17,602 bases of DNA from Mageeibacillus sp. UBA1046 (GTDB lineage: Bacteria; Bacillota; Clostridia; Saccharofermentanales; DTU023). Below, piece after piece: positions 7,579-15,187 of the stretch. The notes beneath the pieces were generated by a model that did not search any database, was not told the origin of the DNA, and saw nothing but the letters and a program-made list of their open reading frames with translations. Made by a program: the position numbers and the translations under genes. Location: assembly GCA_002316595.1 (NCBI GenBank), contig DCDV01000002.1, forward strand, positions 76,401 to 94,002. The letters run 5' to 3'. How positions within the stretch are numbered: position 1 is the stretch's first letter; every line of letters starts with the position of its first letter.

Positions 7579-8651
7579 TGTCGTTCCTCCATAATTACAT
7601 CTCCGCCTGCAGGGTATTCCGGCTCAGCAACGACTTCAGCCTCCGGCTCAGCAACGACTTCGGTCTCCGGCTCAGCAAAGACTTCGGCTTCCGGCTCAGC
7701 AATGACTTCGGCTGTGGTTTCAACTAAGGCTTCATCCGCAACCTTACCCTTTGAAGGAATGTCTTCAGCAGAACTAATCTTGGGTGCACGCAAAGTCACT
7801 TCCGCCGGTTGGATATCAAGATCATTATTATCATCCGCAGAGATAGTTATATCCTGCTCTTGAGCATCCCTGGTTAACCAATTTAAAAAGGACTTGCGAA
7901 ACCGGTTCTGCCTGCGGCGATGGGATCTCTTGATCAGACTGCGGTCTAAAGGATAAAATAAGCGTCCGTATTTAGTATCAAGCAGCCATGGACATAAACT
8001 GCCTTCATCAATTCTTAGAAGGAAATTCACAACACCTGAAGCTGCCGAAGTCACTTCCTCCGGCTGCATCATATCAGTAATAATAAAGAGGTGGTTTATC
8101 GGGGCAAAATTGATTTCATTCCTATGGTCGATGTAGGCAATGCTTTCACGCAGAAGGCGATCAACGATCAAAACGTTAGGCATGGGAAGATAAATTAAGA
8201 AAATCCGCTCATATTTTTGTCCGGCGAAGGAGAAAACACTGTTAACCGGTCTTTCGTAGACTAATCCCATGGTCCGGCGGCCTGCCTCTTCATAACCTTC
8301 AGTAGTAAGCCAGTAAATCAATTCAGCCAGGGGATTCTCCATGTCTCTGGCTGCCTGACTCTGCTCGGTAGTCAGAATAAATTTCTTCATGCCTGCCAAT
8401 CGCTTCAAGCTGTCTACATTGCCAGGATCAAAGCGTTCCATGGTATAACCGAAAAAGCTACCCTGGATGAATTGCGCCAATAGCAAAATAAAAGCTGCGA
8501 AAGCTCCCCAAAAAAGCACTTTAAGCCAGACAAGAGAGGCAAGTTCGGGTCTGCTGTCGATTGTGTCTTTAAGAAAATACAAACCTGCTGCAAAAAGAGA
8601 CAGTATCAAAACCTGATGTATTAAATTTCTTATCCAGCCACGTCTAGACAT
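7575..8651 (-). CDS. Unrecognised two-span membrane protein with acidic octapeptide-repeat tail
   Basis: I do not recognise this 358-residue protein. Two hydrophobic segments near the N terminus (about 10-27 and 41-62) should anchor it, with a basic start favouring a cytoplasmic N terminus and both long flanks inside. The soluble part (about 70-235) is mixed alpha/beta in appearance, with strand-like stretches such as ERIFLIYLP and INHLFIITD. A basic patch (KRSHRRRQNRFRK, 241-253) follows, then a disordered acidic tail with four copies of AEPEAEVV-like octapeptides (about 315-345). It lies 14 bases after the upstream membrane protein and overlaps glpK by four bases, so the three genes are probably translated together. 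A link to glycerol uptake is possible but nothing in the sequence shows it. The start ATG has AGAGG about 12 bases upstream, which is long. Confidence 0.8.
   Translation of the reverse strand: MSRRGWIRNLIHQVLILSLFAAGLYFLKDTIDSRPELASLVWLKVLFWGAFAAFILLLAQFIQGSFFGYTMERFDPGNVDSLKRLAGMKKFILTTEQSQAARDMENPLAELIYWLTTEGYEEAGRRTMGLVYERPVNSVFSFAGQKYERIFLIYLPMPNVLIVDRLLRESIAYIDHRNEINFAPINHLFIITDMMQPEEVTSAASGVVNFLLRIDEGSLCPWLLDTKYGRLFYPLDRSLIKRSHRRRQNRFRKSFLNWLTRDAQEQDITISADDNNDLDIQPAEVTLRAPKISSAEDIPSKGKVADEALVETTAEVIAEPEAEVFAEPETEVVAEPEAEVVAEPEYPAGGDVIMEERQ
7619..7714 (-). repeat. Four tandem 24-bp repeats inside a coding region
   Basis: The plus strand carries four consecutive 24-base units beginning CCGGCTCAGCAA (7619, 7643, 7667, 7691), differing at a few positions. 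On the minus strand they encode an AEPEAEVx octapeptide array. The high DNA similarity suggests recent expansion, and the copy number may differ between strains. Confidence 0.9.
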
Positions 8652-8665
8652 TTATCCGGTAACCT

Positions 8666-9259
8666 CTATTCCACCGCATACACTCTAGCTACAAGCTTGT
8701 CCAGGCCGTGCTGAATAAGCTTAATCAAGATGAGAACTGCTAAAGGAATAGTAATCATTAACAACAGGAATAACAGTAACTTCAGTACTAGCCACAGACC
8801 GCCAATTATGATGCCCACAATCATAGAAAAGAGATAGCCCATAAAATCAAACCAGTTTATCGCAATCTCGATGTTTTGGTTGATCTCTTCAAAAAGCAGT
8901 TCCTGTAAACCGGATGAATCAATTGCCAATAATGGCAATGTCGCCTGTATCAGCACCCACGCTCCTAATAAAAACTTGATAACATAAGTTGATAACACCA
9001 TTATCCTGGCATAAATAGAAAGCCGGTAGTAAAAACAACCGATAATCGGAGTAATAAGCATTAGAACAATAAAAATGACCAGAGAATACGGCCAGGGGAT
9101 TATTGCCATTATTCTTTGGTTAGCAGGAAATACCTGGAGGAATATATACCAGACAGCAACCAGAAATGCCAACAAAACATGAATCGCAGTATGCCTTTTG
9201 GTCTCGTAATCTGTGTCAGTCCATACAGGTCCGATGAGAAATCCTTCCAGATAGTCCAT
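8666..9259 (-). CDS. Unrecognised polytopic membrane protein, about five membrane segments
   Basis: This 197-residue protein is highly hydrophobic, with likely membrane segments near 25-43, 55-78, 86-112, 138-153 and 155-182. The first 20 residues are acidic and end in YETKRH. I recognise no domain or catalytic motif. The ATG at 9259 is chosen because GGAGGGT (9263-9269) sits three bases upstream; a TTG four codons earlier would begin inside that region. An extended -10 promoter lies about 31 bases upstream, making this the first gene of the operon that continues into the two-span membrane protein, glpK, the hydrolase and pdxY. Spacing suggests it forms a complex with the following two-span protein. 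Transport or envelope roles are guesses. Confidence 0.8.
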   Translation of the reverse strand: MDYLEGFLIGPVWTDTDYETKRHTAIHVLLAFLVAVWYIFLQVFPANQRIMAIIPWPYSLVIFIVLMLITPIIGCFYYRLSIYARIMVLSTYVIKFLLGAWVLIQATLPLLAIDSSGLQELLFEEINQNIEIAINWFDFMGYLFSMIVGIIIGGLWLVLKLLLFLLLMITIPLAVLILIKLIQHGLDKLVARVYAVE

Positions 9260-9289
9260 ATCACCCTCCAACCGGCAAAGCTTTCAACT

Positions 9290-9298
9290 ATTATACCA
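9290..9298 (-). promoter_or_regulatory. Extended -10 promoter for the membrane protein/glpK operon
   Basis: On the minus strand TGGTATAAT reads as an extended -10 (TGn plus a perfect TATAAT, 9290-9298), 31 bases before the ATG at 9259. No clear -35 is present, as is common with extended -10 promoters. It lies in the 75-base gap after whiA, so the downstream genes can be expressed apart from the hprK-murB-whiA genes. Confidence 0.6.
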
Positions 9299-9334
9299 TC
9301 ATGCTAAACAGAGCAGGTTACAAAGATGAGTTGG

Positions 9335-10243
9335 TTACGAAGGCGTTTTACCGCCTGTCTGCTCTTCAAGACGCAATTCTTCTGCAATCTCCTCAAGCTT
9401 TGTCAGCCTGTGGTTCATACCGGACTTCCCCAGGGGGGGCTCCATCTGCTCACCCAGTTCCTTGATTGAGAGCTCCGGAGCAGCCAGCCTTGCTTCCGCC
9501 GCCAATCTGAGATTGTCCGGCAATACGTTAAGCCCGCTTGAGGCAGCGATATAGCGGATGGCCTCCAGCTGACGCGCTGAAGCATCAACTTGACGATTGG
9601 TATTGGCTTCGTCACAGTTCATCAGACGATTGACTCTGGCTGAGACTTCACGTTTGACGTGGATGTCAATAAATTCCAGCAGCAGATCGGTTGCACCGCA
9701 CATGATGAGAAAGTCAGCAATCTTTTCACCATTCTTTATATACAGCACATAAATGCGTTTTCTCGGGGTAATACCCGTTTCAAGTGACCAGCCGGCCAGC
9801 TTGCTCTTAAGCGCCTTCGCCGCTTTCTCAGTTGCTATTTGCCACTCTAGTGAAAATTGAATATTAGGATCAGCCAAAGAGCCGCAGGCGAGGTAAGAAT
9901 GAGCGAGAAATAATTGTCTGGGCAGGGTTGATTTGCTGATAAAGTCAGTTCGCTGCAAAGCCGTCTTAAAATCATTACCCAGATTATTTAAATCAAAAAC
10001 CAGACTCTCGCCCTTGGCATAAACTCTGCGTTCCGGAGCAGTAAAATTCGCCTTCTGCGCTGCCAATACAAGCATGTCCAGATACTCACCATGCTCAGAA
10101 ATAATGCTGATGCCGGTCTCATCAAAACGTCCGGCCAAAGTCAGGGCTAAGCCCAGAATTGCCTGATATGAATCACTATCCAAGTCAGAAGATATTTCCA
10201 GAAGAATATTACGAAGACGCTTACTGAATGAAATATCTGTCAT
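9335..10243 (-). CDS. whiA: DNA-binding protein WhiA
   Basis: WhiA is a conserved Gram-positive protein with a LAGLIDADG-like N-terminal domain and a C-terminal helix-turn-helix; in Firmicutes it influences cell division and chromosome segregation. The 302-residue protein has the expected length. Diagnostic stretches are FLAHSYLACGSLADP (112-126), MNCDEANTNRQVDASARQ (208-225) and the HTH region ELSIKELGEQMEPPLGKSGMNHRL split across 257-280. The arrangement NCD-AN is characteristic of the family. It starts two bases after the murB stop, with only a weak ribosome binding site, which suggests translational coupling. In many Firmicutes rapZ and yvcK lie between murB and whiA; both are missing from this position. 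Confidence 0.95.
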   Translation of the reverse strand: MTDISFSKRLRNILLEISSDLDSDSYQAILGLALTLAGRFDETGISIISEHGEYLDMLVLAAQKANFTAPERRVYAKGESLVFDLNNLGNDFKTALQRTDFISKSTLPRQLFLAHSYLACGSLADPNIQFSLEWQIATEKAAKALKSKLAGWSLETGITPRKRIYVLYIKNGEKIADFLIMCGATDLLLEFIDIHVKREVSARVNRLMNCDEANTNRQVDASARQLEAIRYIAASSGLNVLPDNLRLAAEARLAAPELSIKELGEQMEPPLGKSGMNHRLTKLEEIAEELRLEEQTGGKTPS

Positions 10244-10245
10244 CT

Positions 10246-11178
10246 TCAGGGGCGCTTCCCGGTCCTGACCATGCGCTCACCGGACCAGTCACCTATGAAC
10301 TGGATTTCCGGCTCCAGATCAACCCCGAACTTATCTTTAACCTCATCTTGAACCTTGATAAAAACAGACATAATTTCAGAAGCTTTGGCCTTGCCGTAAT
10401 TGACAATAAAGCCGGCATGCTTGCCGGAGACACCGCAGGAGCCGAGCCTGTATCCTCGCAGACCTGCATCGGAGATAAGTTTACCGGCATAATAGCCGCT
10501 GGGTCGCTTAAAGGCGCTGCCGGCACTAGCCTCTTCCAAAGGCTGTGATTCACGGCGTTTACGTGCATACTCGGCCATCAGGGGGTAAATTTCTGAACGG
10601 TCTCCTTTTTTCAGCTGCAGAACAGTTTGGGTAACTGTCCAGCAGTTTTTGATAAAAACGCTCTCTCTGTATCCGTATTCATGTTCTGCGCCTTCGACCC
10701 AGCCTAATGTCCCCTCGCGATCGACATATTGGGTTCTGATGACTATGTTTTCAAAACAACCGTCATAAGCACCGGCGTTCATGCGCAGAGCACCGCCGAT
10801 ACTGCCGGGTATGCCACAGGCAAACTCCAGTCCGGTGAGAGAATTTCTGGCCGCCAGAGCACAAGCCTCTGAGATGCGCACCCCCGCCTCCAGAAATAAT
10901 TGATCGCCGCAGGCTGCTGACTTTGCCATTTTGCCTCCGAACATCAGCGTAACGCCCGGTATGCCTTTATCGGCCACCAGCACATTGCTGCCTCGGCCCA
11001 TTATCTCTAAGGGGATGTTCTGCTCGTGACAGATAGCAATGACATCAGCAGCCGCTTCAGCAGTATGAGGCTCAATCAGGATCTCCGTCGGACCTCCGGC
11101 TCTAAAATATGTATGCTCAGCCATGCTGTGATCGGTATGAATATCAATATCTTCAAGATGTTCAAACAGTTTAATCAT
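10246..11178 (-). CDS. murB: UDP-N-acetylmuramate dehydrogenase (UDP-N-acetylenolpyruvoylglucosamine reductase)
   Basis: This FAD enzyme reduces UDP-GlcNAc-enolpyruvate to UDP-MurNAc in peptidoglycan precursor synthesis. With the ATG at 11178 it has 310 residues. The FAD-binding part shows RAGGPTEILIEP (26-37), GRGSNVLV (61-68) and CGIPGSIGGALRMNAGAYDG (121-140). The C-terminal part has YGYRESVF (168-175), SAGSAFKRPSG (218-228) with the proton-donor serine S221, and LEPEIQFIG (288-296) with catalytic E291. The start overlaps the end of hprK by eight bases. A GTG eight codons earlier (11202) is a possible alternative start. Neither has a strong ribosome binding site, so re-initiation from hprK translation is likely. 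Confidence 0.95.
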   Translation of the reverse strand: MIKLFEHLEDIDIHTDHSMAEHTYFRAGGPTEILIEPHTAEAAADVIAICHEQNIPLEIMGRGSNVLVADKGIPGVTLMFGGKMAKSAACGDQLFLEAGVRISEACALAARNSLTGLEFACGIPGSIGGALRMNAGAYDGCFENIVIRTQYVDREGTLGWVEGAEHEYGYRESVFIKNCWTVTQTVLQLKKGDRSEIYPLMAEYARKRRESQPLEEASAGSAFKRPSGYYAGKLISDAGLRGYRLGSCGVSGKHAGFIVNYGKAKASEIMSVFIKVQDEVKDKFGVDLEPEIQFIGDWSGERMVRTGKRP

Positions 11179-12241
11179 TTTTTGCTTTTTTCTCTTTCTC
11201 ACCGTTTTTGCTGAAGTTTTCGCTGCGGGCAGACCTGGTGGAATCTATGATCTCAGATGTCATTTCCGGAGAACCTTCCGCAATAAACTGTCCGATTTGT
11301 TCTCGTCTCACTTTAACATCCGGTTGAGCGCTTTCCCGGAAAACTCTTTCGATTAAAGACTCGGCGGCATTGTAGCCCATGGATTTCTGGCGAAAATTTA
11401 TCGCAGCAACTTCAACTATAGCTGCCATATTCCTCCCCGGTCTGACAGGAATCGTAATCGAAGGAACTTTGACACCAAGAATATCTGTCATCTCCTCGTA
11501 TAAGCCGGTGCGGTCATAATTTTTGGTGTCATCCCAGGTTTCCAGATTTATGACAAAATGTATCTGCTCTTCTATCTTGACCGAAGAGACTCCGTAAAGC
11601 TCACGAATATCCAGAATGCCCAGACCCCTTATTTCAATCAGGTGACGAATAATCTCGGGCGCCCTGCCTAACAAGATAGCATCGGCAACCTTCCTGATCT
11701 CAACCAGATCATCCGCTATCAGGCGGTGTCCTCGCTTGACAATATCCAGCGCAGTCTCAGATTTCCCTACGCCGCTCTCACCCAGAATAAGGATGCCTTC
11801 ACCATGAACTTCTACTAAAACCCCATGTACTGAGACCCTCGGGGCCATTTCGTTCTTAAGATACTGAACAATAGAGCCAATCAAATCGGAAGTAGCCATA
11901 CTGGAGCGCAGCAAGGGAACCCGATATTTCTCAGAGCCGGACAACATTTCACTTGTGGCTAAATGGTTACGCGATATTATCAGACAAGGAATCCCGGTAG
12001 AAAAGAGTTTGTCGAGGCTGGCCTGTCTGTCTTTAGCCTGCATGGAATCGAGGTAGGCAATTTCCATATTGCCGATGATTTGAATTCTATTGGGACCGAA
12101 GTCAATATAACTGCCAGCCAGCTGCAGGCCGGGACGTGTTGCGTCCGCCACTGTTATCTCAGTTGACTCGAGCTTGTCATAACTTCGTATGACCTCCAGG
12201 TCGAAAGCCCGGACAATTTCAATCAGTTTCACACAATCCAC
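11171..12241 (-). CDS. hprK: HPr kinase/phosphorylase
   Basis: This bifunctional enzyme phosphorylates and dephosphorylates Ser46 of HPr, the hub of carbon catabolite control in Firmicutes. The 356-residue protein has an N-terminal domain (to about 130), a conserved H139 in VHGVLVEV, Walker A GESGVGKS at 154-161, IADDLVEI at 175-182, the family signature EIRGLGILDIREL at 203-215, and the RPGRN loop at 267-271. It is longer than the usual 310 or so residues, mainly through a charged lysine-rich C-terminal tail. Translation starts at a GTG (12241) with AAAGGA about 11 bases upstream; an in-frame TAA just before rules out a longer form. It follows the VWA protein gene by 53 bases. No ptsH or ptsI is in the window. 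Confidence 0.96.
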   Translation of the reverse strand: MDCVKLIEIVRAFDLEVIRSYDKLESTEITVADATRPGLQLAGSYIDFGPNRIQIIGNMEIAYLDSMQAKDRQASLDKLFSTGIPCLIISRNHLATSEMLSGSEKYRVPLLRSSMATSDLIGSIVQYLKNEMAPRVSVHGVLVEVHGEGILILGESGVGKSETALDIVKRGHRLIADDLVEIRKVADAILLGRAPEIIRHLIEIRGLGILDIRELYGVSSVKIEEQIHFVINLETWDDTKNYDRTGLYEEMTDILGVKVPSITIPVRPGRNMAAIVEVAAINFRQKSMGYNAAESLIERVFRESAQPDVKVRREQIGQFIAEGSPEMTSEIIDSTRSARSENFSKNGEKEKKAKND

Positions 12242-12294
12242 GCGAGGTTAAATCCTTTTCCATTACGGAAGCAAGTTACAAATATATCGACCGG

Positions 12295-14745
12295 TCAGGA
12301 GTCCCGGGGTATAGAATAATCAAACTCTGACTCCAGTACTGTACCCGCGATATTAGTATAAACCAGCTTGACCGTTAATTCATCCTGGGCATCTATCCCT
12401 GCAAAAGGAGATTGATAGTCGATGTAGAGAGTCTCCCATAAATATTTCGCCTGCAAAACTGCGCTGAGAATTTCCAAATCGCTTAAGTTGTCTGACCCTT
12501 CCTTCTTCTCGGTGGAACCGATAACTGAATAAGAGCCGTGGCTGCTAAGTCCGATTAATTCTAAATCATCGCATGGTTGAATGGTAATAATGTGAATGGG
12601 AATTCCGGAGTTATTAATTAAGCTTTTCAAGTCGGCTAAACTACTTTTGCTGCCAGCATCAGGTCCGCCGGCAAATAACATAATCGAACCATCATAGCCA
12701 TCGGCACTTAACCTTGTAACCGCTTTCTGCAAAACATCATAGAGGGGACGTTCGCCTGTCGCCTTCGGCGAAACAGAGAGGGCATCAATCTGCTCCTCTG
12801 CAGCGGCCAGATCAGTTGCCATTATCGGCAAAGCGAGCGAATCGGAATTTCTGAATATTGATATTCCAAGTTTATTTTTCTCATTATCTTCCGGCAGCAT
12901 TGTCTGGGCAAGATTGGCAAAAGCTGACTTAACTATGTCAATATTTTCTGCGGTTAAGGTCTGAGAGCCGCCATCGACAAGAACTGCAAACTCAGTTCTG
13001 TCTTTAAGTCTGGTTTCTGTTACGCTGCGAATATCTTCACCCAGTTTTTCAGTTATAGAAACTGCAGCTAAACTGCAGGGCTTAACAAAATTATTAGAGG
13101 TATCAGAGAGAGTAAAATACAATCTTACAGCGGGGTGGCTTTTAGCGTCTATGCGCTCAATCTTGAGATCCTGCACAGCAGACGTTTTGTTCTGAACCGA
13201 TACCCTGATATTCTCTGCGGGTGGAGAATACCAATGTGAAGCCTCTGCTGTATTTCCGCCCGAACTGTCAGTATAGGCAATCTTGACAGATATCTTGTCA
13301 AGAGAACTTGCTTCCGTGAAGGGTGAGGTGTAGTCAAGATACATTTTCTCTCTATTGCCGGAATAACAGTTTAACAAATTGGAGCCCAGGCTTTGCCCAT
13401 TCTCTAAATATGTATATGAGCCATAACTCTTGCTGCCGATTGCAGATAATTTTTCACTTTGTGTCAGCGACATTAAATTGATGGATATACCGGAGTCGTC
13501 TATCCGGCTGATCAACTCATTGTGGCTCTGAACGCTGCCATTATCATCACCTGCGGTATAAACCAGAATCTCCCCGCGATACCCACGGTTATGCAGCTGA
13601 ATTACCGCCTCAGACAAAGTATCATATAGAGGACGCTCATCAGTTTCCACGCCAGAGGCAGTAAGCTTATTGATCTGTTCTGCGGCAGATGATTGATCTA
13701 TGCAGAGGATCTGAGCAGGCAGCGTGAATTGCTCCGTGCTTCTGAACATCGCGATACCTAATTTATTTTTGTCATTTCCTTCAGGAAGCATTGTATCAGC
13801 AAGACTCCTGAGCGCAGTCTTAACGGCATTTATGTTCCCTTCATTCAGAGCAAGAGTACTGCCGTCGACCAGAACAATGAACTCTGTGCTGTCTTTCAGT
13901 CTGGCATTCTCCACCATCTGTTCGTCAGATTTTAAAGTCTCCGTAAGAGAAAATGAACTTGCATTTCCCGGCTTGAACATATTATCTGTCTCATCAGTAA
14001 GGCTGAAGTATAGTCTTATTCTTGGAAACATGCCGGCATCAATGCGATTTACAGCAAGTTGAAAAGTCTCACCGGTGGTTTCTGCAGTATAAGAAGGTCC
14101 TGTCGTTTGATTATTTTCACTGCCTGCAGGTTTTGTCGTTTGATTGTTCTCGCTTCCTGTGGGTCCTGGTGTTTGATTATTCTTGCTTCCTGCCGGATCT
14201 GCAGGCGCAGCTGACGAAGGTACCTGAGTATCAATAATAATCTCGATTTCTGATGTTGTCTCAGCTGCCCTGCCTGTTGTGGTAGATTGCGTCTCATGTG
14301 CAGGCTCTGAAGGCATAGTCCATATGAAACCGGTAGATTCCGTCTGATGCGCCTCCTGTTGATCCTGTTCAAATGCAGGCAAAGTCTGCCAATAGATCGG
14401 ATTGCTCTTGTTACTGTCAGCAGGCGGGGTGAACCCTAACCTTTTATCGTCAGGATCATTGGTCTTAAGAAGAAGTATCAATATGCCGGCAATGAGAATG
14501 ATCGCAGCACCGACGGTCAGGAAAACAGGCAACAGAGAATTTTTCTTAATTACTATCTGCTCATATTCATCTTCATAGAAAGCTTCATGATCGACAGCAG
14601 GCTCTCTTGTGCTCTCAGCGGCAGACATGCTGACGCCCGCAGCCAGGCTGGCTGCCATAGCTTCGGCGGTAGGGTTTTTAGTTCCACAAGTCGGACAAAA
14701 TTGGTCGTCTTCATTCATTGGTTGTCCGCAATTATGGCAATCCAT
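12295..14745 (-). CDS. Membrane-anchored zinc-ribbon protein with two duplicated VWA-like extracellular domains
   Basis: The 816-residue protein starts with a zinc ribbon (C3, C6, C17, C20). A linker follows, then one membrane span (about 71-93) preceded by two lysines, so the ribbon should face the cytoplasm and the rest the outside. A threonine-, serine- and proline-rich region (about 100-228) holds three 11-residue repeats. Two homologous halves follow (about 229-509 and 527-812), each a VWA-like fold and then a beta-rich segment with YLDYTSPF or YIDYQSPF. Equivalent stretches are EFIVLVDGS/EFAVLVDGG, NKLGIAMFR/NKLGISIFR and ERPLYDTL/ERPLYDVL. The metal-site residues of classical VWA domains appear replaced in both halves. 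The ATG has AGGTGA upstream. It precedes hprK, murB and whiA. Its role is unknown; sensing or binding at the surface is an inference from the layout. Confidence 0.85.
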   Translation of the reverse strand: MDCHNCGQPMNEDDQFCPTCGTKNPTAEAMAASLAAGVSMSAAESTREPAVDHEAFYEDEYEQIVIKKNSLLPVFLTVGAAIILIAGILILLLKTNDPDDKRLGFTPPADSNKSNPIYWQTLPAFEQDQQEAHQTESTGFIWTMPSEPAHETQSTTTGRAAETTSEIEIIIDTQVPSSAAPADPAGSKNNQTPGPTGSENNQTTKPAGSENNQTTGPSYTAETTGETFQLAVNRIDAGMFPRIRLYFSLTDETDNMFKPGNASSFSLTETLKSDEQMVENARLKDSTEFIVLVDGSTLALNEGNINAVKTALRSLADTMLPEGNDKNKLGIAMFRSTEQFTLPAQILCIDQSSAAEQINKLTASGVETDERPLYDTLSEAVIQLHNRGYRGEILVYTAGDDNGSVQSHNELISRIDDSGISINLMSLTQSEKLSAIGSKSYGSYTYLENGQSLGSNLLNCYSGNREKMYLDYTSPFTEASSLDKISVKIAYTDSSGGNTAEASHWYSPPAENIRVSVQNKTSAVQDLKIERIDAKSHPAVRLYFTLSDTSNNFVKPCSLAAVSITEKLGEDIRSVTETRLKDRTEFAVLVDGGSQTLTAENIDIVKSAFANLAQTMLPEDNEKNKLGISIFRNSDSLALPIMATDLAAAEEQIDALSVSPKATGERPLYDVLQKAVTRLSADGYDGSIMLFAGGPDAGSKSSLADLKSLINNSGIPIHIITIQPCDDLELIGLSSHGSYSVIGSTEKKEGSDNLSDLEILSAVLQAKYLWETLYIDYQSPFAGIDAQDELTVKLVYTNIAGTVLESEFDYSIPRDS
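14092..14190 (-). repeat. Three tandem 33-bp repeats encoding an Asn/Thr-rich linker
   Basis: Three consecutive 33-base units on the minus strand encode G-S-K/E-N-N-Q-T-x-x-P-x (residues 186-218 of the VWA protein). They lengthen the extracellular linker between the membrane span and the first VWA-like domain. Confidence 0.85.
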
Positions 14746-14800
14746 TTAAGTCACCTGTTTCTAAATCAATCACTCTCACATTAAATTGTAATTATCCGAC

Positions 14801-14829
14801 ATTATAAGGTCTTGAGTATTTTAACGCAA
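14801..14829 (-). promoter_or_regulatory. Promoter of the VWA protein/hprK/murB/whiA genes
   Basis: A perfect -10 TATAAT (14801-14806 on the minus strand) is preceded at 17 bases by TTGCGT (14824-14829), a partial -35. The -10 ends 55 bases before the ATG at 14745. The next four genes follow with gaps of 53 bases or less, or overlaps, so it may drive all of them. Confidence 0.65.
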
Positions 14830-15057
14830 TAATGGGCACTGAACGTCAAAACGGACAAGCAATAAATTCCTGAATGCAATATATTTGACGCAGTTTGATT
14901 ATTAATATTACAACAATTTCTATGATTCAACTATTCACGGGTATTAAATTTCGTATCTAGAAAATTTTCAGCATGATTAATATCCATTTAAGAATAATTC
15001 GCATACTATACCAGTGGGATTAATGTGAAAGTATCATAAACAATATATCGTTTAATG

Positions 15058-15083
15058 TCATAACTAATACGAATTAGTTATGA
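15058..15083. promoter_or_regulatory. Operator-like perfect inverted repeat
   Basis: TCATAACTAAT, a four-base centre ACGA, and ATTAGTTATGA form a perfect 11-bp inverted repeat. It ends directly against the -10 of the plus-strand promoter and covers the spacer and -35 zone. That is the classical place for a repressor site. The helix-turn-helix protein encoded 105 bases downstream is the obvious candidate ligand. Confidence 0.65.
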
Positions 15084-15089
15084 TATAAT
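15081..15089 (+). promoter_or_regulatory. Extended -10 promoter of the HTH/SDR operon
   Basis: TGATATAAT gives the TGn extension and a perfect TATAAT (15084-15089). No -35 hexamer is visible at 16-18 bases, as the inverted repeat fills that space. The predicted start of transcription near 15096 leaves a leader of about 92 bases, which contains a run of eight T. Confidence 0.6.
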
Positions 15090-15171
15090 GGTGGAAATTT
15101 ATGGTGCTTTTTTTTGTTACATACGTCTTAGCATTCATTATTATGCAGGTCTGACTGAAGAAAAAATGCAA

Positions 15172-15179
15172 GGGGGGGG
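15172..15179 (+). promoter_or_regulatory. Homopolymeric G8 Shine-Dalgarno of the HTH gene
   Basis: Eight consecutive G lie eight bases before the GTG start at 15188 and are the only ribosome binding site there. A tract of this kind can gain or lose bases by slippage, which would shift spacing and strength. Confidence 0.65.
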
Positions 15180-15187
15180 AATACTAA

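Larger units (their letters stand above)
14746..15187. other. Divergent AT-rich intergenic region
   Basis: This 442-base stretch separates the minus-strand VWA protein gene from the plus-strand HTH gene. It holds a promoter for each side and an operator-like inverted repeat near the right end. The middle (about 14850-15000) is AT-rich, and I see no gene, RNA or terminator there. Confidence 0.7.

Noticed and set aside
11171..11202. Programmed frameshift between hprK and murB at the A-rich overlap
   Set aside because: The A-run is not in the register of a slippery heptamer for the hprK frame, and both proteins are complete on their own.
15108..15115. Run of eight T as a possible terminator or attenuator
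   Set aside because: No stable stem precedes the run; the nearby inverted repeat is separated from it by the -10 element.
15101..15154. 17-codon hydrophobic upstream open frame (ATG at 15101) in the HTH gene leader
   Set aside because: Its would-be ribosome binding site lies at 15090-15095, at or before the predicted transcription start, so it is probably not translated. There is no conservation evidence.
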